From: Bacillota bacterium
Lineage (GTDB): Bacteria; Bacillota; Clostridia; DSM-8532
Reading direction: 5' to 3'
Length of the DNA: 28,270 nt
Assembly (NCBI GenBank): GCA_023459915.1
Contig: JAEWSN010000037.1
Coordinates: 1-28,270 of the forward strand
The position numbers were made by a program, and so were the translations under genes. The notes beneath the pieces are model-generated. The model saw nothing but the letters and a program-made list of their open reading frames with translations. It was not told the DNA's origin and did no database searches. Of this stretch, positions 16,529 through 24,972 are shown piece after piece. The stretch's first letter is position 1, and each line of letters begins with the position of its first letter.

Positions 16529-16856
16529 CCTGAACCTCCATCCAGTCTGTCTGCGGGCCATGGCGCAATCGCCACGGGCAGGGTCTTGCACCTGCCGGCT
16601 CGGTTGTTGCGAAACGCCAATACCTCTGAAACAATGACAACTCCAGCCGTTGTGGGATGCGGATTCGCGATGGAACAGCATCTGGATGCCCACGGCGGGA
16701 GCAACATCATGATGACATGCCCCGGAAACCTGCGTCAAGAAGCGGATGTGAACAGATGTGAGAATATGAACATGAGTGTATGCGTCGAATTGCGGTTTTC
16801 CCGCACGGATACCGGGGGATCCTGGTAGCCTGTACCGATACCGGCGGGAGGCTGGA
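16529..16856 (-). promoter_or_regulatory. Leader region of GH35 gene with candidate promoter
   Basis: A 328-bp gap. On the minus strand TTGACG (16738-16733) is followed after 18 bp by CATCAT (16714-16709), a plausible promoter giving a leader of about 175 bases. No catabolite-responsive element of standard form and no clear terminator after the SGNH gene were found. No gene is seen here. Confidence 0.4.
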
Positions 16857-17930
16857 TCATGGGGTTCCAACCGCTTCCCGGTACTTCTCCAAATCCGCTT
16901 CCCATTGCGCATAGGCCGGATCCCCCCGGCGATCCGCCAGTCCCAGGTCACGCAGGGCTGCCGCCACCACGCGGGTGCACTTCTCCGCACCGGACGCGTT
17001 GGTGTGCCCGCCATCATACATGTCGGTTTCAAAACTGAACGCCATCTCCTCCAGCCGGTCATTCAAATCCAAATACGGGATGTCGGGATACCGCTCCCGC
17101 ACAAACGCTTCGTATTTGTCGAAGCCCTGGACATAGGTGGCCGGCGTCATGAGGAAAACCAGCCGGGAGTTGTTCTCCGCCGCCAACTCCACGATGGCGT
17201 CGAGATAGGGCAGATTGGCGTTGAGCACCGCCTCCTCAATGGCCAGCGCACCCCATTCGGGGTGCAACACCTGCGGGTTGGCCGTCGGGATGTGCACGTA
17301 ACCCTTGAAGAAGGCCGGATCCACCTGGTTGGTCAACTGGCTGAATGCAGCGGTATAGTCCTGTTTGGTCAACCCTTTCCATCGGCTGTGATAGGTGAAG
17401 AAATCATAAAATACTGTTGGCCAGGAGGTGATGCGCCGGCCGGCCATCGCGGCCTTCAGGTTTGCGTACCAGCCGGTGACCGGAGACGCCATGGCATCCG
17501 ATGTGGCCTTGTCCATAAAGGAGATGCCGCGCAAATCCAGCATCGTCACGCTTGGCCGCTGTGTGCCCAGGCAATTGCGGTAGGTTGCCCAGGTGGTGTT
17601 GAGCGACTGTTCGGGGCCCGCCGCCACATAGCTGGCGATGCCGTGGGATTCCCAGGCCAGCATGGGCGAATACGAGGAATAGACGAAGGACGATCCCAGG
17701 AGCAGCGCGTCTACGGTTTGCGCAGGCTCCCGGCGGTATTCCACCAGATTGAAGCCGATCCCGCCGGTCTTGTTGGGTGAAAGCAGCACGCCCAGCAGCA
17801 GCATCCCGGCCAGACAGATGGCCAAAAAGCCCAGCGTCCCCGCCAGCCTGCGCCATTTCTGTTTTTGGGATTTGCGCCGGGTTCCGGCGGATGGCGGCAC
17901 CAAAGGTGCCACAGGGGTCGTCTGGTCCAT
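16857..17930 (-). CDS. SGNH-like (AlgJ/DHHW-type) protein paired with MBOAT acyltransferase
   Basis: A 357-residue membrane-anchored protein with a basic N-terminus, one membrane segment at about 30-50 and an extracytoplasmic domain. Block I is LLLGSSFVYSS (77-87, candidate nucleophile S80 or S81). The C-terminal catalytic pair fits D306 and H309 in DGGHTN. TPATY (262-266) is typical of AlgJ/DHHW-like partners of MBOAT proteins. The family helps move acyl groups, usually acetyl, from the MBOAT protein onto an extracellular polysaccharide or wall polymer. The ATG at 17930 is preferred, with GAGGAG six bases upstream; TTG at 17933 is the alternative. It follows the MBOAT gene by 75 bp. The substrate polymer is unknown. 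Confidence 0.82.
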   Translation of the reverse strand: MDQTTPVAPLVPPSAGTRRKSQKQKWRRLAGTLGFLAICLAGMLLLGVLLSPNKTGGIGFNLVEYRREPAQTVDALLLGSSFVYSSYSPMLAWESHGIASYVAAGPEQSLNTTWATYRNCLGTQRPSVTMLDLRGISFMDKATSDAMASPVTGWYANLKAAMAGRRITSWPTVFYDFFTYHSRWKGLTKQDYTAAFSQLTNQVDPAFFKGYVHIPTANPQVLHPEWGALAIEEAVLNANLPYLDAIVELAAENNSRLVFLMTPATYVQGFDKYEAFVRERYPDIPYLDLNDRLEEMAFSFETDMYDGGHTNASGAEKCTRVVAAALRDLGLADRRGDPAYAQWEADLEKYREAVGTP

Positions 17931-18005
17931 CAACGTCTCCTCTACAACGGAATCGGTTCATGCAGCGGCTGCATCACAAATGGCCTTGTTCAGCCGCAGG
18001 CCAAA

Positions 18006-19475
18006 TCAAAACTGGAAGTACAGGAAGCTTTGCTCCGCATACCCCATGCCGTAGCTGCCAAAAACCAAAATCCCAAACACCAGGCACAGGTACAGCGCCC
18101 ACCGGTAGGGCAGGGGTTGCCGCACGAGCACCGCTTTCACATCCACCCGCTGCGCCAGCCACTCCACGCCCATCACCGCGAGCACGCCGACGGCACCGAG
18201 CAACAGGTCCGGCAACGCGAGCCCCAGCGAGAGCAGGGTGCCATCCGTGAGCGTCCACAGGTTGGGCAGCCACATGCGCGATGCCGCGTACAGCGCATCG
18301 GCAATATTGTCCGCCCGGAAGAACACCCAGGCCGTCAATGTCAGCGCAAACGTAACGGCGATCTGGAACAGCCGGTGTCCCATGCTGTGCACGGAGATGC
18401 CCAGCTTTTCACGCACCCGCATCCGCGCCGGCTGCGTCAGTTCCCCAATCACCTGATACAGGCCATTGAGCAGGCCCCACACCACAAAGGTCATGGCCGC
18501 GCCGTGCCACAGGCCGCTGACCAGAAACACCACCAGCAGGTTGATGGTTTTTCTGGTCTTGCCCCGGCGGCTTCCCCCCAGCGGAATGTACAGATAGTCC
18601 CGAAACCAGGAGGACAGGGAGATGTGCCAGCGCTGCCAAAATTCGCGAATGCTGCGGGCCAGATACGGCGTGCGGAAATTCTTCATCAGCGAAAAGCCCA
18701 GGATGCGGGCGGACCCGCGCGCAATATCCGAATAGGCGGAAAAGTCACAGTAGATTTGAAACGCGAAACACAGGGTTGCGAACAGCAACGGCACGCCGGT
18801 GTACGCCCGAACATCGCCATACACCTGGTTGGTCACGATGGCCAATCGGTCGGCCACCACCATTTTCTTGAACAGTCCCCAGCCGATGAGCAGCGCGCCG
18901 GAACGCATCCGCTCAAAATCGAATGGGTAGGTCCGCGAGAATTGATCGAGCAGGTGGGTGGCGCGCTCAATGGGACCCGCCACCAGTTGTGGAAAGAACG
19001 CCACAAACAGGGCGTACTGGAAGAAATTCCGGACCGGTTCGAGTTTGCCACGGTACACATCCACCGTGTACCCAAGTGCCTGGAAGGTGTAGAAGGAAAT
19101 CCCCACGGGCAGCAGCACATCGAGGGTGGGGCGCCGCAGATCCACGGAAAACAGCATCCTCGCCATCTCACGGACGGTGTCGGACGCAAAGTGAAAATAC
19201 TTGAAGAAGAACAGGATGCCCAGGTTGATGGCAAAGCAAAGCCCAACCGCCCATTTTTTTTGGCTGTCCCGGGTTGCCTTTGCGATCAGCAGGCCGCTGG
19301 CATACGTCATGGCGGTGGAGGCCAGCATCAGCAAGGCGTACACCGCGTTCCAGTTCATATAGAAAAAATAGCTGGCCACCAGCAGCACCGGGTTCTTCAG
19401 TCGAACCGGTGCCAAAAAATACAGGACGGCCACAGCAGGCAGAAACAGGATGTACGCCAGGGAGTTGAATTGCAT
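18006..19475 (-). CDS. MBOAT-family membrane O-acyltransferase (AlgI/PatA-like)
   Basis: A 489-residue polytopic enzyme of the membrane-bound O-acyltransferase family, carrying acyl groups across the membrane for polysaccharide or wall O-acetylation. The membrane histidine is H324 in VSGLWHGA, and the second conserved histidine is H284 in FWQRWHISLSSWFRDYLYIP (279-298). LLPVGISFYTFQALGY (121-136) and FPQLVAGPIER (161-171) are further hallmarks. Length matches AlgI (about 480-520). The ATG at 19475 is preceded by GGAGG. The gene starts 10 bp after the MFS gene and is followed by its SGNH partner, so the three are probably co-transcribed. Confidence 0.95.
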   Translation of the reverse strand: MQFNSLAYILFLPAVAVLYFLAPVRLKNPVLLVASYFFYMNWNAVYALLMLASTAMTYASGLLIAKATRDSQKKWAVGLCFAINLGILFFFKYFHFASDTVREMARMLFSVDLRRPTLDVLLPVGISFYTFQALGYTVDVYRGKLEPVRNFFQYALFVAFFPQLVAGPIERATHLLDQFSRTYPFDFERMRSGALLIGWGLFKKMVVADRLAIVTNQVYGDVRAYTGVPLLFATLCFAFQIYCDFSAYSDIARGSARILGFSLMKNFRTPYLARSIREFWQRWHISLSSWFRDYLYIPLGGSRRGKTRKTINLLVVFLVSGLWHGAAMTFVVWGLLNGLYQVIGELTQPARMRVREKLGISVHSMGHRLFQIAVTFALTLTAWVFFRADNIADALYAASRMWLPNLWTLTDGTLLSLGLALPDLLLGAVGVLAVMGVEWLAQRVDVKAVLVRQPLPYRWALYLCLVFGILVFGSYGMGYAEQSFLYFQF

Positions 19476-19485
19476 GCGTCCTCCG

Positions 19486-20787
19486 TCAGGATGCCGAAGC
19501 CGGCGTCATCTGTGTTTTTTCCGCTTCCCCATGCTTCACAAACAGGATGCAGACCAGCGCCGCCGCGAACGCGATGACGGAATAGATGAAGAGCGTCCCG
19601 TAGTCCTGGGTGAGGTCGCGGATGAATCCGAACAGGATGGGGCTGGCAATGGCCGCGCTGAAGGAGAAGAAATAGTAGTACCCGGTAAAGGTGCCGATGC
19701 GGGCCTTGGTGGCCATTTCCACCACCATCGGGAGCGAGTTGATGTTGACGCAGGCCCAGAACATACCGCCCAAAAGCAGCAGGATCTGCACCACCAGCAC
19801 ATTCTGCAGGAACAGCATGGGCAGGAACACGGCCACCATGCCGACCAGGCCCACCAAAATCACCTTTTTCCGGCCAATGCGGCCGGCCAGAATGCCGGAA
19901 GGCAGTGCAAAGGCCACAAAGGAGAGCGAGAACATGGTCAGCAGCTGGGTCCCCTTGCCGGGGGACACCCCCAGGGAATTGGTGGCAAACAGCGTGAAGA
20001 AGGTTTCCACGGCGTTGTAGCCGCAAAACCAGAAGAAAATGGCCAGCAGCAGGAACACCAGGCTGCGCTTCTCGCCGGGCTGCCAGTCCTTGATGGCGTG
20101 CAGCCCCTTTTTCCCGGCAGCCTTCGCGGCCTTTTCGGTTTCTGCTTCCGCGGCGTGGGCCGCCTTCTCCGCTTCGGTGAGGTGACCCGTCTGTTCATGG
20201 CCAATCCGGCTGTCCGGTTCACGCACGAACAACAGCAACATCACCAGCGCGAACAGCATCACCGTGGAGCCCATGACAAACGGGGCATGCAGATTCTCGT
20301 TCAGATCGGCCAGGATGCCGCCGAACAGGAACGCCACGATGCTGCCCACCCCGCCCATGAGGTTGATGATGCCGTTGGCCTTGCTGCGCAGCGGCGCGGG
20401 TGTGAGGTCCGGCATGAGCGCCACCACGGGGGAGCGCCACAGGGACATGATGAAGTTGAACCCGATGATGACCGACATCATCGCGATGAGCGTGGTCATC
20501 CGGGGGATGAACAGGAAGGCGATGGCACACAGCGGAATGCCGATGAGAATCCATGGCATGCGACGGCCGATGCGCGTGTGCGTTCTGTCGCTGAGCATGC
20601 CCACCAGGGGCTGGAAGATAACCCCGAAGAAATTGTCGATGGTCATGATGATGCCGATGAAGGTGGTGGCCAATAGAAACCGCTGTTCCAGCATCACCGG
20701 AACAAGACTGTTGTAGAGGCTCCAGGCAATGGAACTGGCAAAGAAACCGAACCCAATCAGAAAGGTCTTCTTGTAATCCAGCCGCAT
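19486..20787 (-). CDS. MFS transporter, GPH/SLC45-like sugar carrier
   Basis: A 433-residue secondary transporter with about twelve membrane segments. The loop after the second segment, GMLSDRTHTRIGRR (63-76), is the motif-A-like element of sugar:cation symporters (GPH/MelB) and SLC45 carriers. A charged central loop rich in Ala, Glu and Lys (about 200-255) joins the two halves. The ATG at 20787 has AGGAGG seven bases upstream; the open frame extends further but encodes no recognisable sequence. It is the first gene of a probable operon with MBOAT and SGNH genes. Import of a glycoside later cut by GH35 is plausible but unproven; the substrate is not visible. Confidence 0.88.
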   Translation of the reverse strand: MRLDYKKTFLIGFGFFASSIAWSLYNSLVPVMLEQRFLLATTFIGIIMTIDNFFGVIFQPLVGMLSDRTHTRIGRRMPWILIGIPLCAIAFLFIPRMTTLIAMMSVIIGFNFIMSLWRSPVVALMPDLTPAPLRSKANGIINLMGGVGSIVAFLFGGILADLNENLHAPFVMGSTVMLFALVMLLLFVREPDSRIGHEQTGHLTEAEKAAHAAEAETEKAAKAAGKKGLHAIKDWQPGEKRSLVFLLLAIFFWFCGYNAVETFFTLFATNSLGVSPGKGTQLLTMFSLSFVAFALPSGILAGRIGRKKVILVGLVGMVAVFLPMLFLQNVLVVQILLLLGGMFWACVNINSLPMVVEMATKARIGTFTGYYYFFSFSAAIASPILFGFIRDLTQDYGTLFIYSVIAFAAALVCILFVKHGEAEKTQMTPASAS

Positions 20788-20809
20788 GACGTTTCCTCCT
20801 GCGTGTTTT

Positions 20810-20839
20810 GGGGCCTGTTCCCGCGCGGGGCCTGACCCC
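20810..20839. repeat. Degenerate palindromic repeat pair upstream of MFS gene
   Basis: GGGGCCTGTTCCC (20810-20822) and GGGGCCTGACCCC (20827-20839) lie in the leader of the MFS gene. The second copy differs by one base from the GGGGTCTGACCCC palindrome repeated in the lyase gene at the right end of the window. Confidence 0.6.
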
Positions 20840-20844
20840 AGCCC

Positions 20845-20875
20845 ATCATACCATATTTCCCTCTGCTGATTGCAA
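20845..20875 (-). promoter_or_regulatory. Candidate promoter of MFS-MBOAT-SGNH operon
   Basis: On the minus strand, extended -10 TGGTATGAT (TATGAT at 20850-20845) with TTGCAA (20875-20870) 19 bp upstream. The leader is about 50 bases and contains the degenerate palindromes. Confidence 0.5.
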
Positions 20876-20898
20876 AGCGGACAACGGCGTGTTGATGG

Positions 20899-20925
20899 CC
20901 GGTTCGGGCGCCACACGCCCCCCGG
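20899..20925 (-). terminator. Possible terminator hairpin after capA-like gene
   Basis: Arms GGGCG/CGCCC around a 5-base loop, with flanking CCGG/CCGG pairing, located about ten bases beyond the CapA-type stop codon on the minus strand. No T-run follows, so termination is uncertain. Confidence 0.3.
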
Positions 20926-20935
20926 TCTTCAGAGA

Positions 20936-22417
20936 TCAGGGCACGCTTTCCGCTGTGGGGACCGGCACATCGAAATGGAAAGGGATGGCGCCGTCCGCCG
21001 ACAGGTTCCGGCTCTGCGCAAAAACCTTGTCCGTCCGCACGCGCGCCTTTTCAAGCGCGTCCAGCCAGCGCGTGGCGTCATGGGCTTCCGGCGCTGACAA
21101 GGCGGCCATCACGGGAAGGACACGGTGCCTTGTCTTCCCCCCCTCCTTTTCCCGGACAATGGTGGTTCCGACATACCCGCCGGAGACCACGCGAACCGTG
21201 CCATCCGGGGCGCGTTCCACGGTGGCGCTGGCAATGATGGCGTCGAGCGCGTGCCCGTCCGTGCCATGGGTGCCGTAGTCCATGTTCGAGAGAAAGCCTC
21301 CCAGAGAATAGAACACCAGTGTGTCCCGGCCGGTCTGCTCCGAATGGAGCAGCTCCGCCTCCTGCAGCACATGGGGATGGATGCCGAATATGACATCCAC
21401 GCCGGCATCGCTCAAAAACCGCGCCATGTCGCGCTGCCTTTTGTTGGACGCCGTCACATATTCCTCACCCCAATGCGGCACGAACACCACGCATTCGGCG
21501 CCTGCCGCACGCATGTCCCGCACGCGCGCCGCCATGGCTTCCAAATCACGGGCATAACGTTCGGGTCGGGAGGGATTGAACGAATCGATCAGCGGTTCCG
21601 CTTCCCGTGGCAGGGGAATGCCGTTGATGGCGCGCTGCGTCGGCGTGCCGATGGTTTCCCAGGTCCAGGCGGTGATGCCCACCTGGACGCCGCCGACATC
21701 CCTCAGCACATACGTGGGATCCTCCGGCTTCGAGCGGGTGCCGACCGTGGCGATTCCGGCTTCCGCGAATGCCTGCGGGGTGCGAATCACGCCGGCCAGA
21801 CGCCGGTCGAGGCAATGGTTGTTCGCGGTGACGGCCACGTCGATGCCCGCCATCCGCATGGCCGTCGCGATGGCGTCAGGCCCACCAAAGAGCGGATAGC
21901 CCGAATAGGGCGGACCGGCAAGCGTGCCTTCATAGTTCGCAAGCGTGTAATCGGCGCCGGAAAGCAGATCGCGCGTATCTGAAAACGCGTGATCGTAATT
22001 GTATGTGCCATCCGCCTGCAGCCCGCCATCGATGACGGACTGGTGCAGCAGGATGTCACCGATGGCCGTCAGGGTGATCCGCACCGGTGCCGGGGTGGGC
22101 GTGGGGGCTGGCGTGGGGGGTGGGGTTGGCAGGGGTGTGGGCGCCGCAGACGGAAATGAAGTGGGTGCGGCGGAGGCGGTGGCGCCGTCGTCCGGTTTGG
22201 CGGACGAATCGGCAGGAAACGGCGCCGCGCTGCCGGTGCCGGGAACGGCTCGCGTTGCTGTGCGGAACAGCAGGGCGGATTTGTCGGCAAATCGGGCCCA
22301 CGGATTGTCCGGTTCCGTCAGTCCGGCCACGGTGAAACGCATGATCAGCATCATGGTCACGACAAACAGCAGGATGGGCGGCAATGCCGGCAGAACGGAC
22401 TTCAGTTTCGGTTTCAA
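20936..22417 (-). CDS. CapA-family (poly-gamma-glutamate synthesis/metallophosphatase-like) membrane-anchored protein
   Basis: A 493-residue protein with an N-terminal membrane anchor (about 10-32), a Pro/Ala/Thr-rich spacer (about 65-112) and an extracytoplasmic PGA_cap domain (about 113-430). Motifs include AIGDILLH (118-125), NYEGTL (161-166), TANNHCLDR (197-205), PHWGEEY (314-320) and GIHPHVLQ (345-352), which fit a calcineurin-like metal-binding fold. CapA proteins take part in poly-gamma-glutamate capsule attachment or release, but many stand-alone members have unknown roles. No capBC genes are nearby. The start is TTG at 22417, with GGGAGGTG upstream. The gene is divergent from the NlpC/P60 hydrolase. 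Confidence 0.9.
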   Translation of the reverse strand: MKPKLKSVLPALPPILLFVVTMMLIMRFTVAGLTEPDNPWARFADKSALLFRTATRAVPGTGSAAPFPADSSAKPDDGATASAAPTSFPSAAPTPLPTPPPTPAPTPTPAPVRITLTAIGDILLHQSVIDGGLQADGTYNYDHAFSDTRDLLSGADYTLANYEGTLAGPPYSGYPLFGGPDAIATAMRMAGIDVAVTANNHCLDRRLAGVIRTPQAFAEAGIATVGTRSKPEDPTYVLRDVGGVQVGITAWTWETIGTPTQRAINGIPLPREAEPLIDSFNPSRPERYARDLEAMAARVRDMRAAGAECVVFVPHWGEEYVTASNKRQRDMARFLSDAGVDVIFGIHPHVLQEAELLHSEQTGRDTLVFYSLGGFLSNMDYGTHGTDGHALDAIIASATVERAPDGTVRVVSGGYVGTTIVREKEGGKTRHRVLPVMAALSAPEAHDATRWLDALEKARVRTDKVFAQSRNLSADGAIPFHFDVPVPTAESVP

Positions 22418-22436
22418 GGGCACCTCCCGGGGCAAC

Positions 22437-22457
22437 CATGTGCGCGGCGCGCACATG
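22437..22457 (-). promoter_or_regulatory. Leader hairpin just upstream of capA-like gene
   Basis: Near-perfect dyad: CATGTGCGC and GCGCACATG around a GGC centre. It lies between the candidate -10 (22481-22476) and the TTG start, ending about 20 bases before the start. It could control translation or be an operator. No T-run follows on the minus strand. Confidence 0.5.
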
Positions 22458-22475
22458 AAAAACAGGCACGGCCTA

Positions 22476-22481
22476 ATGATA
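22476..22481 (-). promoter_or_regulatory. Candidate extended -10 for capA-like gene
   Basis: TATCAT preceded by TGG on the minus strand (TGGTATCAT), the same form as the MFS promoter's TGGTATGAT. No good -35 was found at standard spacing. Confidence 0.35.
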
Positions 22482-22520
22482 CCATACCTGCTGCCTGGAA
22501 TCCGATTCCCATCTTTTGGT

Positions 22521-22549
22521 TTGCGTGACAAAAAACACGTTGGTATAAT
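22521..22549 (+). promoter_or_regulatory. Strong sigma-A promoter of the NlpC/P60 gene
   Basis: TTGCGT (22521-22526), 17-bp spacer, TATAAT (22544-22549) with a TGG extended -10. This is the closest match to consensus in the window. The leader to the ATG at 22677 is about 120 bases. Confidence 0.85.
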
Positions 22550-22676
22550 GGCAAAGAATTGTGCAGGATGACCACAAGCATGACCTTGCCGCGAAGATAC
22601 GCCAAACGCCCGCCCCAACAACCACACAGGATTGCGGCACCGCATCCCGCCACCTTGCACAACATCAGGAGGAAAC

Positions 22677-23822
22677 ATGTCGCGCAAACACCCGGCGACG
22701 CAGATTGCGTCCCTTACCTTGGCCACACTGCTGTTTTTCACCACTGCCGTATCGGCAGCTCCCGGCACCATCAACGCCACCGACGTCAAGTTCCGCAAGG
22801 CTCCCAACACGAGCGCGGAAATTCTCGACGTTCTCGATAAGAACACGCCCCTTGAAGTCACCGGTCGCGAAGGCGACTGGGTCTCGGTTGAAAAGGGCGG
22901 CATCAGCGGCTATGTGTATGCCACATATGTGACTGTACCCGAAACCGCGTCATCTGAAACAGCTGCCTTGGACAACGCCGCGTCCACCAATGATGCCGCA
23001 GCCACCGTATCACGCGCGGCAACAGAGCTGACAGGCTTCGTCAATGCCTCCGACGTCAAATTCCGCAGCGGTCCCGACACCTCCTTCGACATTCTCCGCG
23101 TGCTCAATAAAAACACGCAGGTTGTTGTCCTCAAAAAGCTGGAAAGCTGGCAGCAGGTCCGCATTGATGGCGTGGAAGGCTACATTTGGGACAAGTATGT
23201 CACTGTCGCCGCACCTGCCGCCTATACGGAAGACGGCCTGCAAATCATGTACGTCAACGCCAATTCGCTGAACATCCGCTCCCTCCCCACATCCACCTCG
23301 GAAAAGCTGGGGGAGCTCTATCGCCGCAATCAGGTGGTGTATCTTGAAAACATCGCCGGCTGGGCCCGCATTCAGACCAAGGACGGCATCATCGGTTATG
23401 TGCTGCCCAATTATCTGGTGGACAGCGAAGCGGGCGTCTCCCGTGGCAATGAGGAAAAGGTGGAACGTCTGTTGAAAATCTCCAAGACCTTCCTCGGCGT
23501 TCCCTATGTGCACGGCGGCAACAGCATGCGGGGCACCGACTGCTCCGGCTTCGTGAAAATGGCCTTTGCCAAGGTGGGCATCACCACCCCCCGCTCCTCC
23601 TCGGCCTACGCGTCCGCGGGCGTGAAGGTGTCTCCCGGCGATCTCCGGCCCGGCGATGTCGTCATCTTCGACATCCGCGGCAACGGGGCCATCGGGCACG
23701 TCGGCATCTACCTTGGCGGCGATCAGTTCATCCACGCATCTTCCACCAACGGCAAGGTGGTCATCGCCAAATATTCCACCTACAACGAAATCCACAAGGG
23801 CGCGCGCCGGTTCATCCGGTAA
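22677..23822 (+). CDS. Secreted NlpC/P60 peptidoglycan endopeptidase with three SH3 domains
   Basis: A 381-residue secreted cell-wall hydrolase predicted to cut peptide stems of peptidoglycan. The signal peptide covers about 1-27, with cleavage near AVSA. Three bacterial SH3 (SH3b) domains lie at about 29-88, 116-177 and 190-249; each carries the xVxNxR-type repeat (VKFRKAPNTS, VKFRSGPDTS, LNIRSLPTST). The NlpC/P60 domain is about 258-381, with catalytic cysteine C289 in GTDCSGFVK, H341 in IGHVGIYLG and H353 in FIHAS. The ATG at 22677 is preceded by AGGAGG. The gene has its own strong promoter and is followed after 13 bp by the EamA gene. Confidence 0.95.
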   Translation: MSRKHPATQIASLTLATLLFFTTAVSAAPGTINATDVKFRKAPNTSAEILDVLDKNTPLEVTGREGDWVSVEKGGISGYVYATYVTVPETASSETAALDNAASTNDAAATVSRAATELTGFVNASDVKFRSGPDTSFDILRVLNKNTQVVVLKKLESWQQVRIDGVEGYIWDKYVTVAAPAAYTEDGLQIMYVNANSLNIRSLPTSTSEKLGELYRRNQVVYLENIAGWARIQTKDGIIGYVLPNYLVDSEAGVSRGNEEKVERLLKISKTFLGVPYVHGGNSMRGTDCSGFVKMAFAKVGITTPRSSSAYASAGVKVSPGDLRPGDVVIFDIRGNGAIGHVGIYLGGDQFIHASSTNGKVVIAKYSTYNEIHKGARRFIR

Positions 23823-23835
23823 CGGGAGGCATGCC

Positions 23836-24720
23836 ATGGCCAGACTGAAGATTGTCCTGGCCATGTTTGCGTTCGGCACGCTTGGACCATTCATCAAGAA
23901 CATCCCCCTTCCGTCATCCGAAATCGCGTTGTACCGGGGCGTCATTGCGCTGCTGGTCCTCGCGGTTTTTCTTTTTGCCAGCGGACGGGCCCGCAAACAG
24001 GCGTTTGCCTGGCGTCAGCTCGGCATCCTGTTCCTCTCGGGCATGGCCATGGGCCTGAACTGGGTGCTGCTGTTTGAAGCCTACCGCCACACCAGTGTCG
24101 CGCTGGCCACGCTGAGCTACTACTTCGCGCCCACCGCGGTGGTGCTTGGCAGCGCGCTGTTCTTCAGGGAATCCCTCCGCCCCGCGCAGCTGATTTGTTT
24201 TGCCGCTTCCACCGCAGGCGTGGTGCTGATCATCGGGGTCAGCGGCGCGAGGGGTGGTTCGGATCTTGTCGGCGTGCTGTTCGGTCTCGGTGCCGCCCTG
24301 CTGTATGCAAGCGTGGTGATGGGCAACAAGGCTGCGGGTTCCATGGACGGCGTGACACGCACCCTGCTTCAGTTTTTGGCCGCCGTGCTGGTGCTCGTGC
24401 CCTACGTGGCGCTCACCGGCGGGTTTCACCTCGGCGGGCTTCCAATCTCCGGGTGGGCACCACTCCTCATTGTGGGTGTGGTGCATACCGGCATCATGTA
24501 TCTGCTGTACTTTTCCGCCATCCCGAAGGTCAAGGGACAGCAGGCCGCCATCCTCAGCTACATCGATCCGCTGGTGGCCGTGGCCATCTCCGTCTTCTGG
24601 CTGCGCGAAACCATGTCTCCGCTGCAATGGACAGGCGGCGCGATGATTCTCATCTTCACCTTGCTCAATGAAACAGTGTTCGCGGCCGCCATCTCCCCCC
24701 AGAACCGTGAGCCGGCCTGA
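23836..24720 (+). CDS. EamA/DMT-family membrane transporter
   Basis: A 294-residue membrane protein with ten predicted segments in two EamA repeats, each ending in the family's typical late pattern (FFRESLRPAQLICFAASTAG in the first, FWLRETMSPLQWTGGAMIL in the second). This is the drug/metabolite transporter superfamily, which exports amino acids, nucleotides or other metabolites; the substrate is not decided here. The ATG at 23836 has GGGAGG six bases upstream; an earlier ATG at 23831 is out of frame. It is co-transcribed with the NlpC/P60 gene. Confidence 0.92.
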   Translation: MARLKIVLAMFAFGTLGPFIKNIPLPSSEIALYRGVIALLVLAVFLFASGRARKQAFAWRQLGILFLSGMAMGLNWVLLFEAYRHTSVALATLSYYFAPTAVVLGSALFFRESLRPAQLICFAASTAGVVLIIGVSGARGGSDLVGVLFGLGAALLYASVVMGNKAAGSMDGVTRTLLQFLAAVLVLVPYVALTGGFHLGGLPISGWAPLLIVGVVHTGIMYLLYFSAIPKVKGQQAAILSYIDPLVAVAISVFWLRETMSPLQWTGGAMILIFTLLNETVFAAAISPQNREPA

Positions 24721-24972
24721 TCCCGCCCGCTCTCGCATCTCTCCGGCGCATCTCCACGCATTGCTTCGAGATGCCTGGATGAGTCTGCGGTACCATTTCC
24801 ATATCCTGATATTTCTGTTATGATGGTGAAAAGGTTTTCTTGACATTTGTCCATATTCCCTCCGTAAAACGGCGCTGTTGTGCGGAGGGATTCCCTGACA
24901 CAACCGCCGCCATGCGCGTGTTGTCTGCAGGCATCAAGACTCGGCCCATTTTGCGGAAAGGTGACCACGCCC
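24721..24972 (+). promoter_or_regulatory. Leader region and candidate promoters of the 842-residue protein
   Basis: A 252-bp gap. TTTCCA (24796-24801), 17 bp, TATGAT (24819-24824) is the best promoter. A perfect TTGACA (24840-24845) is followed 18 bp later by the weaker GTAAAA (24864-24869). A 7-bp inverted repeat, GCATCTC/GAGATGC (24748-24774), follows the EamA stop but has a 13-base loop and no T-run. No gene is seen. Confidence 0.45.

Noticed and set aside
24748..24774. A terminator after the EamA gene
   Set aside because: Only 7 bp of stem, a 13-base loop and no T-run.
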